From positions 1 to 24,362 of the forward strand of contig CANQRJ010000007.1 of the NCBI GenBank assembly GCA_947626215.1: a stretch of DNA of 24,362 nucleotides. Direction: 5' to 3'. The translations under genes and the position numbers were made by a program. The stretch comes from an uncultured Bacilli bacterium. GTDB taxonomy: Bacteria; Bacillota_I; Bacilli_A; RF39; UBA660. Below are positions 14,601-23,193 of this stretch, piece after piece. Numbering within the stretch: the stretch's first letter is position 1; the number at the start of each line of letters is the position of its first letter. Below the pieces are notes generated by a model. It saw only the letters and a program-made list of their open reading frames with translations, was not told the origin of the DNA and searched no databases.

Positions 14601-16202
14601 TTATAGACTATGAATTAATCCCATAACTCTTTTTCTACCATTTCTTAAATCATGACTTAACATAATATTTTGGTAATGCTCTCTAACACTTTTTTTAGAT
14701 TTTAAATACATTTTTAAATTTTCTTCAATTATATCATCATCAGGATTTAAACCTATGTATGTAAAGCCATTATCTTCACAAACAAAACCGTGCTTTTCCT
14801 CACGTGTATTTTGTGCCATTGCGATAGTTGGAATTCCCAACATCGCTAATTCATATCCTGTTCTTCCGCGTGAAGATAATGCTATATCACACTTACTCAT
14901 CAATTCTGGCATATTTGAAATGTTAAATAATACTTCAATATTCTCATACTTATTATATTCTAATAAAGTATCTACATTTTCTTTAGCTTTTCCTATAACT
15001 ACAATAAACTGATATTTTGAATAATCTGGTTTACATATTATATTTAAAAGTCTATCTGTATAATTTTGCGGATCAGCCCCACCAAATGAAATAAATACAG
15101 TTTCAACTTTTTCTTTAATTTTAATTGGATCATAAAACATAAAAGTTTTTCCCGAAATATAATATTTTTCACCTGCTTTTACATTTTTTAAATCAGTATT
15201 AGAATACAAAGCATTAAAAACTAAATCTGCTTTTAAAGCCCCTTCACCATCGTCTTCAAAATTTATAATTTTTGCATTTGGCAAAATATTTTTCAAAGAT
15301 ATCATATAATCTATTGAGGTAGATAATATATCATTAATAAATATATCATATTGCTTTTCTTTACATTTTTCAAACAATTCTGTAATTCCATTTACAGGAA
15401 TTAAAGAATGTGTTGTTTCTCCAAAAATATTTTGATTTGTTTGATTAATATCAAAGTATATATCAGGCTTAGAATAGAATTCATCTGCTATCTCCAATGC
15501 ACGATAAATATGTCCTAATCCTCTTTTATTATTTCCATTAACGTATATTGCAACTTTTTGAGCATTTAAAGACATAGCAACACTATTTAGATCATTAAAA
15601 GTATCCACATCTTGGCTTTCTTCTTCAGAAAGCTCATAAACATCAACTGTACTTCCTATTCTAGTTTTTTCTGTTATAATACTTGCTTTTGAAATCACAA
15701 ATGCACCTGTTTCCAAATAACAAGGTGGTAAATATTGTCGATTAAGTCTTTCTTTATAATTTGGAACCTTTTTTCCATTTTCTTCTCTCCATGAAAGATG
15801 TGGTTTATTTATTGCTGATATTAATGTATCCAACTTTTTTTCTATTGCATACTCTATTGCTTTATCTAACGTTTCCACTTTTAAAGTTGGTGAAGTTGGT
15901 TGCATCGTAATTACATAATCATAATTGCTATTTTTGGGAATGGCATTATAAACAACTGCATCAAGAGTAACATTATCTCCACAAAGATCTTTACTTCTTA
16001 TTATAACTTGGGCACCCATTTGCTCTGCAATAATTCTTACTGAATCAGAATCAGTTGTTACAAAAACATCAGTAATATATTTAGAGCTTAAAGCATTCTT
16101 AATAGAATAATATATTAATGGCTTAGATCCAATAATTCGTATATTCTTATTAGGGATTCCTTTTGATCCAGAGCGTGCTGGTATTACTGCTAAAATTTTC
16201 AT
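14601..16202 (-). CDS. NeuA-type CMP-nonulosonate cytidylyltransferase fused to PseG-like hydrolase
   Basis: A 533-residue fusion. Residues 1-212 are a CMP-sialic-acid synthetase (NeuA/PseF type): VIPARSGSKGIPNKNI (6-21), VTTDSD, TMQPTSP, YLETGAFVI. Residues about 216-530 resemble PseG, the UDP-sugar hydrolase that frees the NeuB substrate in pseudaminate synthesis: RGLGHIYRAL (227-236) with the expected catalytic His (H231), SFGGADPQN (372-380), and RTGYELAMLGIPTI (447-460). The two steps flank the NeuB reaction (hydrolase before, cytidylyltransferase after), so one polypeptide plus NeuB covers three consecutive steps. The start is the ATG at 16202 with AGAGGA 7 nt upstream. The enzymes making the UDP-sugar (PseB, PseC, PseH types) are not in the window. 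A glycosyltransferase role for the C-terminal half is the main alternative. Confidence 0.88.
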   Translation of the reverse strand: MKILAVIPARSGSKGIPNKNIRIIGSKPLIYYSIKNALSSKYITDVFVTTDSDSVRIIAEQMGAQVIIRSKDLCGDNVTLDAVVYNAIPKNSNYDYVITMQPTSPTLKVETLDKAIEYAIEKKLDTLISAINKPHLSWREENGKKVPNYKERLNRQYLPPCYLETGAFVISKASIITEKTRIGSTVDVYELSEEESQDVDTFNDLNSVAMSLNAQKVAIYVNGNNKRGLGHIYRALEIADEFYSKPDIYFDINQTNQNIFGETTHSLIPVNGITELFEKCKEKQYDIFINDILSTSIDYMISLKNILPNAKIINFEDDGEGALKADLVFNALYSNTDLKNVKAGEKYYISGKTFMFYDPIKIKEKVETVFISFGGADPQNYTDRLLNIICKPDYSKYQFIVVIGKAKENVDTLLEYNKYENIEVLFNISNMPELMSKCDIALSSRGRTGYELAMLGIPTIAMAQNTREEKHGFVCEDNGFTYIGLNPDDDIIEENLKMYLKSKKSVREHYQNIMLSHDLRNGRKRVMGLIHSL

Positions 16203-16219
16203 ATGTTTTCCTCTTTCTT

Positions 16220-17650
16220 TTAATTAAATATTTTTTTAAAATCATGAAATGATTTTGATCTAATCATTGTTATTATAACATCTTTTTTCTTAATGAGAAA
16301 CCTTAAAATAAAAATTGATATAAAAACAATAAATATATAACGTAAAATATCGAAATAATATAGGAAATTATAAAAAATTAAACTAATTAGTGAAAAAGCA
16401 ACAACTTTCATAAAAAATTTAGTATCATACCATGAAGTGCAATTTAACCGCTTTACTAAATAGAAGTGAATCAAAAATAATGAAAAGTACCCTATCAATG
16501 TAGTATAAGCTGCAGCAATGTAACCAAATATAGGTATGAATATTAAATTTAAAATACCGTTAATTATACATGCGATAATTGTACCAATAGCAATATTCCG
16601 TTGTTTTTTATGATAAAACTCAATGTTGACATAAAAAGAATATAAAAATTGAAAAATATAACCTATCATAACTGGTGGCATAACAAATTTTGATTCAAGA
16701 TAATGTTTTCCTCCCATAATTAGTAGTAATTCTGGAGTAATTAACATAAAAACGTTTACGAAAAACAAAAAAAATATTGTATAACTTTTAGAATTTTCCT
16801 TTAAAATTTTATAATTTTTTTCATCCATTTTTTCATATGCCCATGGAGCCCAAGCATTATTCATCGAATTCCATAAAATATTTACAACTACAGAGATTGT
16901 AGAAGCAACTGTATAAAAAGCATTGGCCTCAGGGCCATCTAAATGTATAATCATAATTCTATCCATACTGCTAAGTAAATATCCAGCGAGTAAATGCCAA
17001 ATTAAAGGAAATGATATTTTTAAACAATATTTCCAATATTTTGGAGAAATAGATTTCCCTTTGTTCATTAAATAAATATATATCACTAAACAAATTACTA
17101 TCGATGGTATAAAATAACCAATTACTCTACCTTGTAAAGCATTTGTAAATGTTAGTGTAAGAATAATTGAAATAATACTTGTTAAAAGACTATTTAATAC
17201 AGAAACTATAACCGTTGGGATGTAATCATATTTAATTTGGTTACGAATTTGAAACATTTGAATAGCTGGATAAACTAATAAATATATAAAAATTATGTTT
17301 AAAGATAAAAAATCGATCATAAATAAATTTTCAAAAAATGAGTGAAATATTAATACAATAAGATAAAAAAATATCGTGATAAGAGTTCCTAAAAACAAGG
17401 ATGAAGAAATATAAGAATCAATTTCTTTTTTATAATCAAATCTTGCAATAGAAACTGAAGAGTATATTTCAAATGTTGTTATAATTGCAAGTATATTAAA
17501 CCAAGCCATAATATTTGAAAAATATCCTACATCTGAAGATGTCATGATTCTCGTAAAAATGGGCATAACCAAAAAGGCAATCCCTTTTACTAAAAAATTA
17601 GAAATAGTATACCATATTCCTGCTTTTAAAACTTTATCATTTTTTTTCAT
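16220..17650 (-). CDS. wzx: Wzx-type polysaccharide flippase
   Basis: A 476-residue polytopic membrane protein with about 12-14 membrane segments and the opening typical of MATE/Wzx oligosaccharide flippases (VLKAGIWYTISNFLVKGIAFLVMPIFTRIM, here abbreviated; then SDVGYFS and a mid-protein YLLSSMDRIMI). It would move undecaprenyl-linked repeat units to the outer face of the membrane for polymerisation. I place the start at the ATG at 17650 (MKKNDKVLK), which has AAGAAGGTG 5 nt upstream; an upstream ATG at 17707 would add 19 unusual residues and lacks a site. With this start it overlaps the end of the Wzy-sialyltransferase gene by 14 nt, so the two are translationally coupled. Confidence 0.92.
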   Translation of the reverse strand: MKKNDKVLKAGIWYTISNFLVKGIAFLVMPIFTRIMTSSDVGYFSNIMAWFNILAIITTFEIYSSVSIARFDYKKEIDSYISSSLFLGTLITIFFYLIVLIFHSFFENLFMIDFLSLNIIFIYLLVYPAIQMFQIRNQIKYDYIPTVIVSVLNSLLTSIISIILTLTFTNALQGRVIGYFIPSIVICLVIYIYLMNKGKSISPKYWKYCLKISFPLIWHLLAGYLLSSMDRIMIIHLDGPEANAFYTVASTISVVVNILWNSMNNAWAPWAYEKMDEKNYKILKENSKSYTIFFLFFVNVFMLITPELLLIMGGKHYLESKFVMPPVMIGYIFQFLYSFYVNIEFYHKKQRNIAIGTIIACIINGILNLIFIPIFGYIAAAYTTLIGYFSLFLIHFYLVKRLNCTSWYDTKFFMKVVAFSLISLIFYNFLYYFDILRYIFIVFISIFILRFLIKKKDVIITMIRSKSFHDFKKIFN

Positions 17651-19820
17651 TATACACCTTCTTAAATTTTTCCAAATAATTCCATCCCAAAAATATTTTT
17701 TCATCACAATTATTAATTAAATGAATAGAAGTTGAAGAAACAGTAATTATTTTCTTTAAATGAATATTACTATATAAATTTAATATTTCTAAAGGAAAAT
17801 TCTCTGAAATTGTATGAATATTTTTTAATATTTTATAATTTGTTTTTTCCAATGGATGAGTTTTAATAATTACCTCTTCATTTTTACAATATTCATTTAT
17901 AATGTTCTTATACAAAGTAATTTTCATTTGTTCATCTTGTAATATATTATCTTCTGATAGTGGTTGAGTTATAATCATTGTTTTATGATTTAATTTTTTT
18001 ATATCAACATTTTCCATAAAAATATTTTTTAAAATTTTTTGATCCTTTAAATTAATATCTTTAAACAATTCTTCTTTTGAAACTTCAATAATATTTTTAT
18101 TTTTAATACATACTCCCTTTTTATTATTTACTTCAATATCAATAATATTTTTAGATTCGCCTAAACTATTAATTCCTAAAACATATTTTTTGAAAATAGA
18201 CTTCAAATTTTTTTTCAATAAACTTTGATTATTAATGAAGCAATCTGTCCCATCTTCAATTAAATGATATTTTATATTTTTATAATTTAAAATTCTTCCA
18301 ATTAAAAGTGCATCTGTATAAATATATATATTTTTATATTTTTCAAATGGAAAATCATTTTCTATTGTTTGATTTATTACGTACAAATATTTTTTTATTA
18401 ACATAAATTTTTCTTTCAAAATAGCAATTTGTTGCTCAGAAAAATCGAATACAATAACATTATTAATATATTTGCAATTTTTTAATTTATTTATTAATTT
18501 TTCATTTGTTGTCAAAATATTATTATAATGATCTGCGGCAAGCATAATATCTGGTTTATTTTTTTGCTTTATTGCTTTTAATAAAGTTATTAATAAATGA
18601 TATAAAGTATAACAAATATATAAATCATTTAAATCTTTAGTTATTTTTTTATCTTTTAATTCATTCATTTTTAATACAAATAAGAAGAAAATTAGTAAAG
18701 CGCTTGATAACAATGAATGCATTACCATATTCATCATAAGATAAGTTAAAAGGATAGGTAAATTTTCACGATTCCAATATTTACTTAATATTTTTGAAAG
18801 AATTATCAAATAAATTATGCTTAAAATTAAACCATATCTTAAAATCAAATTTAATAAAAAATTATGAGATTGAACTAATATAAAACCACGGTAAATCGGA
18901 GGTTGATTAGAAATTCCTATTCCCAATTCTCTCTTTATGTTTTGATCGTATCCGTATAAAAGAAATTCAGGATTTTGTATAATTGTTTCTACGGCATATA
19001 TATTAGCTCGGACCCTCATCGCATTAGAATTATCATTGAAAGATTTATTATGTTCTTTTATTGAAGATATTGGAATGAAACCAACCATACCATAGCTAAT
19101 TAAAAGCATTATTATTGTTAATAATATAATGAACAAAACAATTTGTACAGTTTTGAAAGATTCTAAAAATTGAACTATTTTTTCGATTACAGAATATTTT
19201 TTACAGAAAAATACTAAAAATTTAATTAAAACGTAAGATATAATTCCTAATATGAAAAGTCTAGATTTTAACATAAGACCAAATATTACTGAAATAGCAA
19301 TTCCTAAAACTTTTTTTTCTTTTATGCATAAACAAAAAAATAAAAAAGCAGATATAGCTGTATAATTTTTATCAAGATTAATAGGAAAAGCAAATTGAAA
19401 ACCACTTCGATGAGTTATTAGATTATAAAAAACAAAAAACAATAGCCAAATACTTGTAATTTTTAAGAAGATGTGCACAAAATATTTTGTTTGTAATTTT
19501 TGTTTATTATTATATTTCTTTTTTAATAAATCAAAATTTATATATGCAACCATTAAAAAAGTAAACTTCTTTATAGCATCTATTATTCCATATTTACTAA
19601 AAATCAAATTAATAAACAAAACTGAAAAAATAATACCTATTAGTATATATATTTTTTTATTATTAATTTCTTTTTTATCATATAAAATAAATAGAAATAG
19701 CATAAAAATTATATATAAAGTTGAAAAAAATGAATCGGTTGTTTCAGTTGCTATAAATAAAGAAAATATAATAAATAAAATCGTTATTAAATCTTTTAAA
19801 TTTTGACCTCTAATCTTCAT
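17637..19820 (-). CDS. Fusion of Wzy-like O-antigen polymerase and GT52/polysialyltransferase-like glycosyltransferase
   Basis: A 727-residue bifunctional protein. Residues 1 to about 385 are a polytopic O-antigen ligase/polymerase-like domain (about ten membrane spans, a large outer loop around 250-315 with VQSHNFLLNLILRYG). Residues about 398-727 begin LYICYTLYHLLITLL and form a soluble glycosyltransferase of the bacterial sialyltransferase superfamily. All three superfamily motifs are visible: the acidic motif EDG (522-524), HP (655-656, KTHPLE) and the Ser/Thr motif VSSTS (694-698). The pairing would couple addition of a nonulosonic acid (from the CMP-sugar made downstream) to chain polymerisation. 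The ATG at 19820 has GAGGAG 6 nt upstream. The catalytic half lacks a plausible start of its own, supporting a true fusion. Sugar specificity is unknown. Confidence 0.85.
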   Translation of the reverse strand: MKIRGQNLKDLITILFIIFSLFIATETTDSFFSTLYIIFMLFLFILYDKKEINNKKIYILIGIIFSVLFINLIFSKYGIIDAIKKFTFLMVAYINFDLLKKKYNNKQKLQTKYFVHIFLKITSIWLLFFVFYNLITHRSGFQFAFPINLDKNYTAISAFLFFCLCIKEKKVLGIAISVIFGLMLKSRLFILGIISYVLIKFLVFFCKKYSVIEKIVQFLESFKTVQIVLFIILLTIIMLLISYGMVGFIPISSIKEHNKSFNDNSNAMRVRANIYAVETIIQNPEFLLYGYDQNIKRELGIGISNQPPIYRGFILVQSHNFLLNLILRYGLILSIIYLIILSKILSKYWNRENLPILLTYLMMNMVMHSLLSSALLIFFLFVLKMNELKDKKITKDLNDLYICYTLYHLLITLLKAIKQKNKPDIMLAADHYNNILTTNEKLINKLKNCKYINNVIVFDFSEQQIAILKEKFMLIKKYLYVINQTIENDFPFEKYKNIYIYTDALLIGRILNYKNIKYHLIEDGTDCFINNQSLLKKNLKSIFKKYVLGINSLGESKNIIDIEVNNKKGVCIKNKNIIEVSKEELFKDINLKDQKILKNIFMENVDIKKLNHKTMIITQPLSEDNILQDEQMKITLYKNIINEYCKNEEVIIKTHPLEKTNYKILKNIHTISENFPLEILNLYSNIHLKKIITVSSTSIHLINNCDEKIFLGWNYLEKFKKVYNEKK

Positions 19821-19838
19821 ATTTAACTCCTCAAATCT

Positions 19839-20825
19839 TCAATTTAATTTTTTTAAAAAATAATGATTTCCTAATACTTTATATATAAAAGGTATTATTG
19901 AAAAACTAAAGTAAGAAATAACAATTCCAATCTTAGTTTTTAAACGAACCTCTTTGTCAAATAAAACATAGCCTCTCTTTTCTTTTATACTTTTTTTTAT
20001 TTGTTCAAATTCTTTTTTGTATTGTTTTTTAGGTAATTGTCTTAATACAAAGTATTCAGCATTTAAAACTCTACTTTTTACTGCATTTTCCAATATTGGA
20101 TAATCTGTTAAATCTTTTTGCATTAAATATACTACTTTTAAAATATCGAATGTTTTTGGTGAAAATTGTTTAGAAATTGAGTCATTTCTTTGCAAGTAAT
20201 AGTAATATGGTAGATTGTTTAACGCTATTTTTTTACTTTTTAAAAACAATTTATAAGTAGTCGCCAAATCTTCATAATATAGTCCGTCTGGGAAACTTAT
20301 ATTTTTAAACAATTCTTTTTTATATAATTTTCCCCACGCAGAATTATTTATTTTTACTTGATAAAGCATCATTTTTAATGCATCCATATTATCTAAAATT
20401 TCACAACTTCCTTTTTTAAATTTATTGTATTTTAATTTATTGCTAGATTCATAAACTAAACTAACATTACATGCCGAAATATCTGCATGTGTATCTTTTA
20501 TATTTTGATATAATATTTTTATAAAATCTTTATGAATAAAATCATCACTATCAACAAATGTTATATATTTTCCTTTGCTATTTTTTATTCCTGTATTTCT
20601 CGCATTTGATAAACCACCATTTTTTTGATGAATCACATTTATTCTTTTATCTTTTTTGGCATATTCATCACAAATAATTCCACATTTATCTGGAGATCCA
20701 TCATCAACTAAAATAATATCTAAATTTTTATAAGTTTGATTTTGGATACTTTTAATACATTTTTTTATATAGTTTTCAACTTTATAAATAGGAACAATTA
20801 CACTAATTAATTCATCTTCTTTCAT
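19839..20825 (-). CDS. GT2 family glycosyltransferase
   Basis: A 328-residue GT-A fold glycosyltransferase of family 2. Motifs: ISVIVPIYKVENYIKKCI (7-24), VDDGSPDKCG (40-49), QKNGGLSNARNTGI (67-80) and the DxD-type VDSDDF (91-96), which binds the metal and nucleotide sugar. The C-terminus has a hydrophobic stretch (about 290-312) that may associate with the membrane. It is the only other transferase in the operon besides the sialyltransferase-like half of the fusion, so the repeat unit may be short or other transferases are encoded elsewhere. Its ATG overlaps the stop of the phosphoribosyltransferase gene (ATGA) and has AAGGTGA 5 nt upstream. The donor sugar cannot be read from sequence. Confidence 0.93.
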   Translation of the reverse strand: MKEDELISVIVPIYKVENYIKKCIKSIQNQTYKNLDIILVDDGSPDKCGIICDEYAKKDKRINVIHQKNGGLSNARNTGIKNSKGKYITFVDSDDFIHKDFIKILYQNIKDTHADISACNVSLVYESSNKLKYNKFKKGSCEILDNMDALKMMLYQVKINNSAWGKLYKKELFKNISFPDGLYYEDLATTYKLFLKSKKIALNNLPYYYYLQRNDSISKQFSPKTFDILKVVYLMQKDLTDYPILENAVKSRVLNAEYFVLRQLPKKQYKKEFEQIKKSIKEKRGYVLFDKEVRLKTKIGIVISYFSFSIIPFIYKVLGNHYFLKKLN

Positions 20826-21433
20826 AACTCACCTTCAAGACTATTTTTCCATTCATAATAATTTTTTAACATTATATTATATTCTTTAGAATCATTAGAC
20901 CAAGGTCCTTTTATAATTTGATCTTCAAACAAATAAAAATCAGGTTTTGCCTCTTCAAGAGCTTTTTTAAAATAATTAAAAGAAGCGATTTTTATATTAC
21001 AATTATTAAAAAAACTATGAATAGTGTTTCTTACTTGCAAAATAGTATATCCTGTATCAACAGAATCATCTACTATTAAAATTTTTTTGCAAAATTTATA
21101 TTTTTCAAAAATTTTTTCATTAAAAGAAATATATCTATCTGAATTTTTAGTATGAATATTAGATTTAAGTTCTTTTTCTCTTAAATACTTATCTATGCTT
21201 TTTGGTAAAAATTTTAAAAAGTTCTTTACACATTGTTTTGCTTTATTTCCTTTTCTTTTTGCCATCACTTCTAAAACAGGAACTTGGTTTAAATTTCCTA
21301 ATTCTATTCCTATTTCAAATGCACCTTTTGCAATGAAAATAACTAAATCATACTCATATTCCTTTGTAATTAAATCATATAATCTTTTTGTTTCTTTTTT
21401 CACATCTTTTCTTGATAATTCGATATAATTCAC
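20822..21433 (-). CDS. PRPP-binding phosphoribosyltransferase family protein in the glycan operon
   Basis: A 203-residue type I phosphoribosyltransferase-like protein. The PRPP-binding loop is plain: ILIVDDSVDTGYTI (118-131), with the two acidic residues and the DTGYT turn. FIAKGAFEIGIEL near residue 33 matches the first conserved loop. It lacks features I would expect of the common purine or pyrimidine salvage enzymes, and the central part (60-110) is unlike them. It sits between a PHP phosphoesterase and a GT2 enzyme with coupled starts, so it is probably part of glycan assembly. The start is a GTG at 21433 with a strong GGGAGGT site 7 nt upstream; its first 59 nt overlap the PHP gene. The acceptor is unknown. 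Confidence 0.8.
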   Translation of the reverse strand: MNYIELSRKDVKKETKRLYDLITKEYEYDLVIFIAKGAFEIGIELGNLNQVPVLEVMAKRKGNKAKQCVKNFLKFLPKSIDKYLREKELKSNIHTKNSDRYISFNEKIFEKYKFCKKILIVDDSVDTGYTILQVRNTIHSFFNNCNIKIASFNYFKKALEEAKPDFYLFEDQIIKGPWSNDSKEYNIMLKNYYEWKNSLEGEL

Positions 21434-22118
21434 AGAAATGACCTCCCATAACCATTTTAAATGCTCTCACATATCTTGTATACTGATGAATGTATTTTAA
21501 GCATGACTCTTTATTCATAGTAGCATTTTTTATGCAAGAAAGCAAATTTTTTTTTGTTATTTTATCTATATTTTCATTTATTACGATATAATTCCTTCCT
21601 AATTCGAAAAAACTATGAGCATCACTTCCAATTATTTTTATTTTTTTATAGTAATCTGCAATCTCTAATTGTTTTTTTGAATACTCATCTTTTATATTAC
21701 GACCATTATGTATTTCTATTAGATCAATATCATTTTTATTTTTTTCGATCGCAATAGATTTTAAAACTGTTTTATTTCTTTTTAAATCATATGGATGAGG
21801 AATATAAACTAATCCATGTTGTTTTTTTATTTCATTAATCGTTTCTTTTGCACTCAATCCTTTTGATATTTCTTTTGTTAGAAAAAGTCCAATAATTTCT
21901 CCTTCTTTTGTCAGAATTTCTTCTCCTACAATAACATCTACTCCATGTTTTTCTAAGTATGGTTTATACTTAATAGCCCCTTTAATAGTATTATGGTCCG
22001 TTATGGCTAAACAATTTATTTTTTTTAATTTACATTTTAATAAAATAAAACGTTTTGTTAAAATGCTATCTGGTGAAAAACATGTATGAACATGAAATTC
22101 TATTCTTAACTTTTTCAT
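21375..22118 (-). CDS. PHP-domain phosphoesterase
   Basis: A 247-residue protein of the PHP (polymerase and histidinol phosphatase) metal-dependent phosphoesterase family. Metal ligands are visible in order: FHVHT (H9, H11), ITDHNTI (D41, H42), VGEE (E66), IPHPYD (H108), EIHNG (H137) and GSDAH (D166, H168). The basic C-terminus (KKRCEKRNKK) is unusual. I chose the ATG at 22118 (MKKLRIEFHVHT), which has GAGGAT 7 nt upstream, over an ATG 12 nt earlier with no site. It lies 44 nt after the acyltransferase gene and overlaps the phosphoribosyltransferase gene by 59 nt, implying tight co-expression. A phosphatase acting on a sugar or nucleotide phosphate made by its neighbour is the simplest reading, but this is inferred. 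Confidence 0.88.
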   Translation of the reverse strand: MKKLRIEFHVHTCFSPDSILTKRFILLKCKLKKINCLAITDHNTIKGAIKYKPYLEKHGVDVIVGEEILTKEGEIIGLFLTKEISKGLSAKETINEIKKQHGLVYIPHPYDLKRNKTVLKSIAIEKNKNDIDLIEIHNGRNIKDEYSKKQLEIADYYKKIKIIGSDAHSFFELGRNYIVINENIDKITKKNLLSCIKNATMNKESCLKYIHQYTRYVRAFKMVMGGHFCELYRIIKKRCEKRNKKII

Positions 22119-22162
22119 TTTTATCCTCATTTCTTTTATATTATAAAAGTAATTATACTTTT

Positions 22163-23184
22163 CTATTTCAAAATTTTTTTTAAAATTGGTATTTTATATA
22201 ACATAATTGACGTTATTAATGACAATACTAAGGCATAGATATAAAAAGTAATCTCTCCTATAATTGGTGGCAAAATATCAGGATAAATATGAAATCCTTT
22301 ATTTAAGAGATTTAACCAGAAACAATGAACCAAATAGATACTAAAGCTATATTTTGAAATAATATTTATAAATTTATTAGGTTTTATTTTTATTTTTTCC
22401 GATGAAAATAATCTTACTATAAAAACTGTTTCTAAAATCATGAATACACTTAATTGTGAATGATATATATTAAAGTAACAACATAAAGCATATCCAATTA
22501 TACCAATAATTCCACCAATATAAATATGCTTGTCACTAAAAATATCCGTATTAGTAATGTAATACCCGCATAAAAAGATAAATAAATAATTTAACCCTTC
22601 TAAATAGAAAGTTGAAATTTTTAAATGAAATATAAAATTTATTGTTGGAATTAACGTTGTAAATAGAAACAAACTAATTAATAGATCTTTTGCCTCTTTT
22701 ATTTTTGCATGTTCTGTAAATTTTCTTAAGAAAGGAGTCAATATATATAATCCAATCAAACAATAAATATACCACATATGTTCCCATGCATTTCCTTGAA
22801 TTAAATTACTTATTGCAAAAAGGAAAATATGACTCATATTTTTATTATCACTTGAAATATATGTTTCTATAAACGCAAATGCAAAACCAAACGAAATTAA
22901 AATTAAAAGCATACGACTTATATAAGATTTTATTTTGTCATTATCGATTTTCTTTTTCGGATTTAATAGTAAACAACCTGTTATCATTATAAAACATGGA
23001 ACTGCAAAACGATTTATTGTCATTAAAACTACAGAATCAAGTAACCATCTTAACCCCCCCCCCCGACGCCATTATCTATTGCATTTATTTCAGAAAGCCA
23101 TCCTTCAATTACATGAATCATAATAACAGATAAACATGCAATTGCTCTTAAAACAATAATCCACTCTATTTTCTTTTCTTTCAT
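22163..23184 (-). CDS. Acyltransferase-3 (OafA/WecH-type) O-acyltransferase; phase-variable, OFF by frameshift
   Basis: Multi-span membrane acyltransferase that adds acetyl or related groups to sugars. From the ATG at 23184 (AGAGGTGA 5 nt upstream) the frame reads MKEKKIEWIIVLRAIACLSV and gives the family's R-X10-H motif (R13, H24), then reaches eleven G at codons 41-44 and stops at a TAA (23050-23052). The rest of the protein, from LRWLLDSVV through FAVPCFIMITGCLL to the stop at 22163, is in another frame. With 9 or 12 G both halves join into a normal 339-340-residue enzyme. The 286-codon frame that starts at 23023 has no ribosome-binding site and lacks the catalytic H24, so it is not an independent gene. 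It begins 9 nt after the DUF3048 stop. Assembly error in the homopolymer is the alternative. Confidence 0.9.
23054..23064 (-). repeat. Poly-G tract (G11) in the acyltransferase gene; contingency locus
   Basis: Eleven C on the plus strand (eleven G in coding sense) inside the acyltransferase gene, just after codon 40. At 11 the gene is out of frame; 9 or 12 are in frame; 10 runs into a TGA shortly after. Confidence 0.92.
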
Positions 23185-23193
23185 AATTCACCT

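Noticed and set aside
18644..18650. Seven-A run in the Wzy-transferase gene as another phase-variable tract
   Set aside because: A7 runs are ordinary in DNA this A+T-rich and far less slippery than G10-G11. The frame is continuous through it.
20822..21433. Ordinary purine or pyrimidine salvage phosphoribosyltransferase
   Set aside because: Only the PRPP loop is typical. The rest does not resemble the salvage enzymes I know, and the gene is tightly embedded between glycan genes.
22163..23023. Reading the 286-codon frame as a complete acyltransferase starting at the ATG at 23023
   Set aside because: There is no ribosome-binding site there, and the N-terminal catalytic R-X10-H region would be missing. 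That region lies directly upstream in another frame, across the eleven-G tract.
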